From contig JAAAUF010000952.1 of assembly GCA_015499985.1 (NCBI GenBank), forward strand, positions 1-15,513: a stretch of DNA of 15,513 bases, read 5' to 3'. Below, piece after piece: positions 10,102 through 15,513 of the stretch. The DNA comes from Haplosporangium gracile. Its lineage: Eukaryota > Mortierellomycota > Mortierellomycetes > Mortierellales > Mortierellaceae. The notes under the pieces were generated by a model. The model ran no database searches. It saw only the letters and a program-made list of their open reading frames with translations, and was not told the origin of the DNA. Numbering within the stretch: the first letter of the stretch is position 1; each line of letters opens with the position of its first letter. The position numbers were made by a program, and so were the translations under genes.

Positions 10102-10570
10102 GTTGGGTTTGCTAAAAACAATGCAAGTGACATACACAAGGTAAGCGACTTTATCGTTCAACGTCGCAGCAAAGCAGTCCGCAAATAAAAAAGGTTGGCA
10201 TCGCACATACGTGATCGCAAATCAACTCTTAATGTGCAAGAAACGGAGGTGAGAAGGGTGAAGGGTTTAAGGTGTATATGTGCAGTGGAGGGCTATTGTG
10301 AAAGAGAAGGAAAGAACGTTATGTTAGCCGCACTCAAGGCGCACGCTAACAACCAAGACTGGTGGCAACAACAAAACAATAAGCACTTTCTGACCTCAAG
10401 TTGGAGTTGCTTTTGTAGCGTCGGACGTTAAGGTGCTGCTGCTTTCGATCTTGGTGGTAGAGGAGTTTGTGATGCTTGTGGTGTGCAAGGGTGGTGTTGC
10501 TATGTGGATGTCTGTTATTGTGCGTTAGGGAGAGAGGAGGAGAATAGCGCTGTTTTCCTAGCGTGCAACA
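10102..10570 (-). promoter_or_regulatory. Probable promoter and 5' leader of the NLR-like gene
   Basis: Read leftward, the bases upstream of the ATG at 10101 contain CT-rich tracts at about 10310-10240 and 10560-10520. This matches the tracts seen before the other gene starts in the window. The open frame upstream of this ATG starts only with GTG, so I treat it as untranslated. No TATA box stands out. The role is inferred from composition and position. Confidence 0.35.
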
Positions 10571-11559
10571 CCACAACGGAACACACTAATGAAGGGTCTG
10601 GTGCTCCGCCGCTGGCTAGTGTATTTTTGGCCACGGGTTGCTTCTCTGTTTAACTCCTATTCCCAGACAGCCGCAGGGAAAAAACAAAGAGGATGAAAAG
10701 GACGATGCACTGTTGGGTTGATGAGGAGACAATGGAGGTGTTTGATGTTTAAAGTCGAAAGTAAATGGGAGATGGAGAGGAATGAAAGTGATGATGCCAC
10801 TTTAGTGAAAGGACCCATGAAATATGCTATTGCTGCTGTTGCACAAAGCAAAAAAGCAAACCGATGTTTTGTTTTTGTCTTCCGCTCGGCCGTTCGAGCG
10901 ACGCTCTTTTTTTTTTTATTGACGCCAAATCCCCCACAGTCGTGCCAATCTGACTAATCCAAGCCACAAAATAAAAAGGGAAGGAGGTGTCAGCGTCGGA
11001 GAGCTTCGGAGCGACCAAACTGTCAGACAGATCCCAGAGAGCCTGAATGCCTATAGTTGTACAAACTGGGTCGCATGAATGCCTTGAAGTGGTTAGCACC
11101 AAGCCAGCCCCCCGCATCCCCTACGCGACCTGTCGGGTCCGATGGGTCCTTTTTTAGTCGAGATCTCGGGCCAATGGTTTTATGCGACAGTCTCCTTTCC
11201 TTTCCATCAGGTGCAGCACGGTCCTGCCGTGAAAATGCTGCACGACTCTCTCATCCGCCTCACTCAGACCTTCTTTTGACAAACCGACTCGTCGCCTTGG
11301 GGGTCAAATCCTGTTAGTTTCTCTCCCTTGCTCACACCTGCTTTCTTTTCTCGTGCTGTGATCCCTTGGTTCCTCTCTCACTCGACCGTTGCCTTGCAAC
11401 GTACGTTCCATATCTCCGTACGACCAAACTCCTCGATCGCGCCCACACAAACTGTCGGTGTAATAGGAGCAGAGCAAGAGGGAGAGGAGACAAGGATAAT
11501 AACAAGAGAGGAAGACAAGAGGGTGTAGGGACAAGAGAAGTGGGCAAGAATGAATGAGG
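10571..11559. other. Intergenic, no gene recognised
   Basis: About 1 kb contains short ORFs on both strands, none with a recognisable motif or a convincing splice pattern. A T run lies at 10908-10918 and CT-rich + strand sequence at about 11310-11390. A CCAAT pentamer lies near 11171. The region could hold a promoter or untranslated sequence for an unseen transcript. Confidence 0.45.
11211..11243. other. Nested inverted repeat (hairpin)
   Basis: Arms GTGCAGC (11211-11217) and GCTGCAC (11237-11243) are perfect complements. Between them ACGG and CCGT form a second stem around TCCTG, leaving GAAAAT as a bulge. It lies in gene-free sequence with no identified function and could be chance. Confidence 0.45.
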
Positions 11560-11565
11560 TTTATT
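11560..11565 (-). terminator. Poly(A) signal AATAAA for the 11734-11973 ORF
   Basis: TTTATT on the + strand gives AATAAA on the - strand, about 170 nt beyond the stop of the leftward ORF. Its position supports that ORF being transcribed, but the hexamer is common by chance. Confidence 0.35.
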
Positions 11566-11733
11566 ATACAGAGAGAGAGAGGGGAACTGATATGTGTATG
11601 TTGCAAGGAATAGAGGTGGGGTAATAACAAGAGTGTGTGTGAGATGACAGTGTGAGACTGACACTCGATAGAATGAAAAGGCAACAAGGCAGCGGAAAGC
11701 AGGAGGCAATCTACGATCCTGTCACAGAAACAC

Positions 11734-11973
11734 TTACCTGGATAGACAATGCTTCATTCTCTCGGCGGCCTCAATCAACAGATCTCGGAGCATTGGTATG
11801 CCTTTACGGCAGTTCTCCAGATCGGTTCCGTAAAACAACTCCGAGATCTTGAAATCCTCTAGTAACTCCTTCCCAAAGTTCAGGCCTACAGGTATGAAGA
11901 TGCAGCCGCCGAGTCGGTATTCGCCATCACTTGCCAGTCGATCAATGATTCTTAGCTGACCAATTTTCGCCAT
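11734..11973 (-). CDS. Small hypothetical protein, 79 residues, possibly one exon of a longer gene
   Basis: The frame starts at an ATG at 11973 (MAKIGQLRIIDRL) and ends in TAA. Composition is like a folded protein: alternating hydrophobic and charged residues, with the segment YRLGGCIFIPVGLNFGKELL and a helical, charged C-terminal half ending near LIEAAERMKHCL. I recognise no domain. The last codons overlap a strong donor on the - strand (CAG|GTAAGTG, intron start 11737), so the frame may instead splice on with phase 2; I found no good downstream exon before the AATAAA at 11565. An in-frame TGA lies about 50 nt upstream of the ATG. It could also be a remnant of a larger gene. Confidence 0.5.
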   Translation of the reverse strand: MAKIGQLRIIDRLASDGEYRLGGCIFIPVGLNFGKELLEDFKISELFYGTDLENCRKGIPMLRDLLIEAAERMKHCLSR

Positions 11974-12485
11974 GGAAAGCCCAGGGCAAAAGTCTACTCC
12001 CTTGCATGCTCGCAGGAAATATCACCATTCGTACTTGTTCCAAGCAACGCGTTCCTTATTGCGCCTGTTGTTGCAAAAGACCCGCCAGTGTCGTGAAGTG
12101 GATCAAAGTGGGAGGGTCTTGCTATAATGGACTGAGCTAGGACTATGTTCGAAAGGAAGAACTAACTGGGATAGGAGCAAGGAGTTCGCATATATGAGAT
12201 TTAAACTAACAAACAGGGAAAGAAAAGGGGGGAACGATAGTGAAAAGAGTACTGACAACGAAGTAGACTCTTGATATAATGCTGTTGATGCGCATCCCGA
12301 CTGTTCGATCGCCCGTATGTCTTTTCACGCCCGGTATGGGTCGCGAAACAAAGGAGGCCGAGAATAAAAGGAGCGCTGACCCTGCTTTCGGAGGTGTTTG
12401 TTCAAAGGACACACGTCAAAAGAATGGATCAAGGGGAAAATTGGAAGAAAGACAGCTCAGGAACCATCTTCGCCTCCTTCTCAGC
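11974..12485. other. Intergenic, no gene recognised
   Basis: This spacer lies between the hypothetical ORF and the zinc-finger unit. The - strand is fairly CT-rich around 12210-12240 and could serve as the leader of the ORF at 11973. A 14-bp sequence, ATGTTCGAAAGGAA, occurs here near 12145 and again next to the zinc-finger start near 12772. No coding region is supported. Confidence 0.4.
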
Positions 12486-12491
12486 TTTATT
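12486..12491 (-). terminator. Poly(A) signal AATAAA for the zinc-finger gene
   Basis: TTTATT on the + strand gives AATAAA on the - strand, about 40 nt beyond the TAG stop of the zinc-finger ORF. The close fit supports a compact single-exon gene. Confidence 0.5.
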
Positions 12492-12530
12492 GCTCCTACT
12501 ACTAACAAAAATAGTCATAAGAAAAAGCCA

Positions 12531-12773
12531 CTAAACTACCCAACCCACACCAGCGAGATTCTTAGTGCTGCAGCAGCGGTAGAGTTGGTGGACTTTTCGC
12601 TCGTGAGCGATGCGAGAGCTGTCCGTGCTGTAGTCCTTTTCACAATTTGGTGAACGGCAGGGGAACCTCTTGGCAGTGTGTTTTGCTATATAGTGTAGCT
12701 GCATGCCCTTGTTGGTTTCGTATATTTTGTTGCTGTGTGGATTTGCGCATGGAAAGCGGTCGCTGTTGCCCAT
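12531..12773 (-). CDS. Small C2H2 zinc-finger protein, 80 residues
   Basis: The ATG at 12773 opens MGNSDRFPCANPHS. Two finger units follow. The second, about residues 37-62, has the full pattern C-x4-C-x12-H-x4-H (FPCRSPNCEKDY to AHERKVH). The first, about residues 7-32 (FPCANPHSNKIYETNKGMQL, then HYIAKH), has Ser where the second zinc-binding Cys should be. The linker TAKRF resembles the TGEKP-type linker of C2H2 arrays. Such fingers usually bind DNA, but one intact finger is a weak binder alone. A CT-rich stretch precedes the ATG and AATAAA follows the stop by about 40 nt, which argues for a compact gene rather than a stray fragment. It may still be a decayed piece of a longer finger protein. 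Confidence 0.65.
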   Translation of the reverse strand: MGNSDRFPCANPHSNKIYETNKGMQLHYIAKHTAKRFPCRSPNCEKDYSTDSSRIAHERKVHQLYRCCSTKNLAGVGWVV

Positions 12774-13151
12774 GTTCGAAAGGAAAGTAGAGATAGAAGT
12801 GGCAGGGAAGTTGGTGCAAAGTCAAGAAATAAAAGCATGATTTTTTGCTAGGTACATAATTTGTTAATCGGGAGCCAGAACAGCATTCAACACTTAAGAG
12901 GGAAAGATTTGTTGCTTGTCATTCTTGATCACATACATCAATACTGTAGAGCTAAAAGACTCGAATATTAAATGTTAAGAAAAAAAGCTGGCAATTCGGA
13001 TAAGGAGATGCATACTACCTCCCAACCTTTCCTGCCTAGCCCTCAAGCTATACCCAGAACATAAAGATGCCATGGCACCTGCTAGTCGAATGGATGTTCT
13101 TGCTGGTAAGGATAGCCTCAGTGGGGCTAGAAGATATACGAAGTGAGTTCT
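12774..13151. other. Intergenic, no gene recognised
   Basis: The stretch is AT-rich in its left half. No ORF with a motif, no RNA gene and no clear repeat is visible. The part next to 12773 probably includes the zinc-finger gene's leader. Confidence 0.4.
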
Positions 13152-13409
13152 CTAACCTCTGTCGTCGGTCTCCCCTGTGCACACTCTGTCAAGGTCATGA
13201 ACCACGACTCCACCGACACCCAAGGCCTTAAGTTCCTGCGGTACATCCTGTGAATACAAAAAAGGTGATCCTATCGTCGAAAAGGACGAGATGAAGGAAA
13301 GGCGAGTTACTGTTCTGCTAGTTTTTGACATCCTCTCAAGCCTAATAATTTGTTCTCCACACTCTCTTGCATCCTTGTCCTCTTTCTCGCCATGCTCTTG
13401 GTAAACCAC
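13152..13409 (-). other. Open frame of uncertain status, overlapping the CRN remnant
   Basis: Translation gives a charged segment (VVYQEHGEKEDKDARE) followed by LGVGGVVVHDLDR. Within it lies a possible intron of about 60 nt, from GTAACT near 13308 to TTCACAG near 13244, whose removal would keep frame. The right part overlaps the last CRN-like codons in a different frame. The composition looks more protein-like than a random frame, but I recognise no family and there is no ATG at the left-reading start. It may be the downstream partner of a rearranged CRN gene or a chance frame. Confidence 0.25.
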
Positions 13410-14127
13410 GAATAGATCCTGAGGTATTAGGTAGCACCTCTTCGCCCTTCACAAACGCGTCGAGAAAGTTGGCAATCGGTCCTGGTGCAAAGAACTTATC
13501 CGTGATCTTTTTGATGTCCGTATAGAGGTCGCCTAGCTATGTGAAAAGAGGGCAAGGTATGGGACATCTGAACCACAACGGGATGCAAACATAAAGCGCA
13601 TAAAGCAATTGCACTTATCAGACAGTGGCGTGCCAGGACGAGAACTATTCGAAAGAGAGCCAGGAAGGGGAATTAAGGCTCGAGAAGGAACAGGGCATGG
13701 ACTATGATATGTAATTGGAGGCGTGAAATAAGGCTAGTACAAAAAAAAAGCCCATGCCAAGTCATGAGTAAGAATAAGGCGCGTCTGCATTACCTGGAGG
13801 AGGGCGCTGGACAATGATGTGGATGGTCTTTTCTTGAAGTTCCTCAGGAAACATCTTGGAAGTACGAGTTGCTCGGCCGAGTTTCTTCTTCTCACCGAAG
13901 GAGCTGAGTGAGATGGGAACTTCGTCATCGTCGTCCGTGATTGGGATTGAGACGCGCTAGACGGCGAGGTTGTTTGCATCGACGTCCTCGAGATGGACAG
14001 CCTTCTCTGCCTTAACGAGCTTCTTGAGTTCTTCAACTATGGCTGTGGCTGAGATGGAAAGCGAAATGACATTGCACGTAGGCTGTCCATCGACAAGACA
14101 GAACAGACTCAGGCGATTGTCGGCCAT
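13342..14127 (-). pseudogene. Crinkler (CRN)-type N-terminal region, interrupted by an amber stop and truncated
   Basis: The ATG at 14127 begins MADNRLSLFCLVDG, the start of the ubiquitin-like CRN N-terminal domain as I recall it from Mucoromycota. Exon 1 is 14127-13794; exon 2 starts at 13532 after a 261-nt GT-AG intron and keeps frame. Further CRN-like blocks are RVSIP, FPEELQEKTIHIIVQRPPPG, then DIKKITDKFFAPGPIANFL and GSIRGLPRAW. Codon 57 is TAG (13957-13959) where relatives have Trp in LWRVSIP, a one-base change from TGG. After GLPRAW the similarity ends and the frame closes at 13342. Full CRN-type proteins in these fungi are several hundred residues longer, so the C-terminal effector or NTPase part is missing. 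CRNs are known as secreted or intracellular effectors in oomycetes; their role in Mortierella-type fungi is unclear. Loss of function is inferred. Confidence 0.78.
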
Positions 14128-14320
14128 GGTGCTGCGAAGCATCAAGAAAAGACGAAAGAAAGAGGGCGAAGAATATAAAGGAGGTGAGGAATGAAAAGAA
14201 ATAAAGAGGGAAGAGAAAAAGAAAAAAGGCGAGGAGTGAAGCAAGGAAGTGGCGGCGAAGGTGATGAATAAAAGGCGTGGAAGTGGTGGCAATGAAAACG
14301 AGATGGCGGTAGAAATAAAG
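14128..14320 (-). promoter_or_regulatory. CT-rich leader or promoter of the CRN-type gene
   Basis: The + strand is almost pure purine from about 14145 to 14290, so the - strand shows a long CT-rich tract directly upstream of the ATG at 14127. The same layout precedes the other presumed starts here. Low-complexity ORFs across it are composition artefacts. Confidence 0.4.
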
Positions 14321-14876
14321 TTGGTCTCTTCATTTGCTTCGGATAGCGCAATAACTCCGCAGGATCAAATCGAGTTGTAATCAAAACTCTAGTACATTCA
14401 GATTCGCAGATTCGGGGCGGCCATGATACTAGAAATCACTTCTACTTCGGATCCCGATGGAAAGCCACTAGTAAACAGGTGACGTATAAAGCGCTTGTTT
14501 TTCTCGAAAGACCTTAGGCTAAGGTATCCTTGCCCATTTCCTAACTTGACAGAGTTGTAGAGTGGCCAAGTAAATGAGTCATTCCAGTCATGACTCACAC
14601 ACCCACAGTAAGCAAGATTTTTAGAGCTTCAAGAGGTGTTGGAGGAGGAGCCTTTCGTATTACTTAATAGAGCCAATCTTAAGATATTCACACAGTAAAC
14701 ACTTACAAGTCGGGGCTAAGTTCTTGAGACGAAGGAAAGATCTTTGTTGAAGGCCGTCTCGCGGCCTTTTATAACGTGTTCTGGGTGACTGTTTAGCCTA
14801 ACTAAGTTATCTACTGTAATTGAATACCCCGTCTATTTGACCGTCCGACCAGAGGCGACTATCCCTTGGAGCGTTA
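14321..14876. other. Intergenic, no gene recognised
   Basis: The stretch between the CRN-type leader and the Tc1 element has no ORF with a motif. It contains one strong short hairpin at 14750-14768. Confidence 0.45.
14750..14768. other. Perfect 7-bp stem hairpin
   Basis: AAGGCCG (14750-14756) and CGGCCTT (14762-14768) are perfect complements around the loop TCTCG, followed by TT. It resembles a bacterial terminator in shape, but in this eukaryotic setting that role is unlikely. It lies about 110 bp before the transposon end. Confidence 0.5.
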
Positions 14877-14920
14877 CAGTGCTTAGAAAAAGTGATTCAA
14901 TGAATCGCACTTTTTGACAT
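14877..14920. repeat. Presumed terminal inverted repeat with internal palindrome
   Basis: The end sequence contains a palindrome: AAAAAGTG (14887-14894) and ATTCA (14895-14899) pair with TGAAT (14901-14905) and CACTTTTT (14908-14915), with a CG bulge. A looser relative (TTCATTGAATCAGTTTTT) lies inside the element at about 15066-15083, which could be an inner transposase site of the IR/DR kind known for some Tc1 elements. Confidence 0.55.
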
Positions 14921-15127
14921 TCATCAACTTTTCTCATTCTCCTTCCAACCTTCTAATCTCTAAACCTACTCTTTTGTTGCTCTCTCTCTCTTTTGATGTT
15001 CAGTTAAAACTCCAACTAACATTGCTAAACAGAATCGTCATTAACATCACTTTGAAGAAAACAATTTCATTGAATCAGTTTTTCTAATTGACCAGATCTG
15101 TTCTTTGCGCCTCATCTGCCATGGTCA

Positions 15128-15513
15128 TCAGTACTTGGTATTGCGCCCATTGTTCTGAATCACCATCGCCAGACGACTGGGCATGCTCTCATACAGTTTA
15201 TGAATGTAGTCCACCGGAATCTCCCTCCAGATCGCCTCCACACGTTCCCACAGTCCGTCCGAGTCTTTAGCCGGCTCTGGGTACCGATCCAACTCCTGTT
15301 TGATGTACGACCAAACGTTCTCGATAAGGTTGAGGTCAGGCGAGTTAGGCGGCCATATAAGAACCTTGATCTTATGCTTTGCAAAGAAGCCCGTAGCCTT
15401 GAGTGTAGTATGTGGACGAGCATTGTCTTGTTGAAATATGAATTTCCTTTTGTCCAAGCATAGATAATCGCGGGACTGGCGAACACGCCGTTTGAGAATA
15501 TCGAGATAGGTAT
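15128..15513 (-). CDS. Tc1-type DDE transposase, C-terminal part
   Basis: The frame is open from the window edge and ends in TGA at 15128-15130. The part seen includes FIFQQDNARPHTT, which carries the second catalytic Asp, and WPPNSPDLNLIENVWSYIK, which carries the catalytic Glu. Exactly 34 residues lie between that Asp and Glu, the DD34E spacing of Tc1 transposases. The C-terminus (IPVDYIHKLYESMPSRL, then AMVIQNNG) also fits the family. The enzyme cuts and pastes the element at TA sites. No stop or frameshift is seen in the visible part; the DNA-binding N-terminus and first catalytic Asp lie outside the window, so activity cannot be judged. Confidence 0.92.
   Translation of the reverse strand, partial: TYLDILKRRVRQSRDYLCLDKRKFIFQQDNARPHTTLKATGFFAKHKIKVLIWPPNSPDLNLIENVWSYIKQELDRYPEPAKDSDGLWERVEAIWREIPVDYIHKLYESMPSRLAMVIQNNGRNTKY

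Larger units (their letters stand above)
14877..15513. mobile_element. Tc1/mariner-type transposon, one end, cut by the window edge
   Basis: The boundary is set by a TA dinucleotide at 14875-14876 followed by CAGTGCTTAG, the usual CAGT-like start of a Tc1 terminal inverted repeat after its TA target duplication. About 250 bp inside lies the 3' end of a Tc1-type transposase gene reading leftward toward this end. The other end and the 5' part of the gene lie beyond 15513, so the second inverted repeat cannot be checked. Confidence 0.8.

Noticed and set aside
10827..11117. 96-codon frame on the - strand
   Set aside because: No recognisable motif, runs of Lys and Gln from simple sequence, no supporting splice or leader signals.
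11301..11311. GGGTCAAATCC, close to a tRNA B box
   Set aside because: One mismatch to the consensus, no A box at the right distance and no cloverleaf could be drawn.
11304..11709. Two overlapping long frames on the - strand rich in Leu, Ser, Tyr and Pro
   Set aside because: They follow the CT-rich composition downstream of the 11734-11973 ORF and contain its presumed AATAAA region.
13734..14036. 100-codon - strand frame rich in Ser and Arg
   Set aside because: It is an out-of-frame shadow of CRN exon 1, whose own frame carries the family motifs.
14750..14770. Hairpin followed by T residues as a bacterial terminator
   Set aside because: The window is eukaryotic (introns, poly(A) signals) and the T run is short.

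Overview
The window looks like nuclear DNA of a filamentous fungus, most likely Mortierellaceae (Mucoromycota). The signs are short GT-AG introns with CTAAY-like branch points, pyrimidine-rich tracts before start codons, AATAAA signals after stops, a NACHT-pentapeptide-WD40 receptor and a Crinkler (CRN) relative. The taxon is inferred from remembered protein families and was not searched.

Layout. Bases 1-1089 hold a purine-rich tract followed by a pyrimidine-rich tract, as expected of a divergent promoter. Bases 1090-3638 (+) are a nine-exon gene of an uncharacterised family; I reconstructed the exons from splice sites and reading frame, and found one in-frame stop and one frameshift. The stretch 3639-4555 is intergenic. 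Bases 4556-10101 (-) are the main gene: a two-exon NLR-like STAND protein of about 1806 residues with an unrecognised N-terminus, a helical region, a NACHT ATPase, 11 pentapeptide repeats and a 14-blade WD40 array. About 1.6 kb without a convincing gene follows. Then come three leftward units: a small hypothetical ORF (11734-11973), an 80-residue C2H2 zinc-finger protein (12531-12773) and the N-terminal part of a CRN gene (13342-14127), in which a conserved Trp codon is an amber stop. Bases 14877-15513 are one end of a Tc1/mariner element with the C-terminal part of its transposase; the rest lies beyond the window.

Reading of the whole. This looks like a fast-changing accessory region: a repeat-diversified receptor, a decayed effector-type gene, a decayed gene of unknown family and a transposon lie within 15 kb. 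The NLR-like gene is intact and has the architecture of fungal non-self recognition proteins. Its WD40 repeats are almost uniform except at a few surface-loop positions, which suggests a recognition surface kept variable by repeat exchange. No direct evidence links the neighbouring genes in one pathway.
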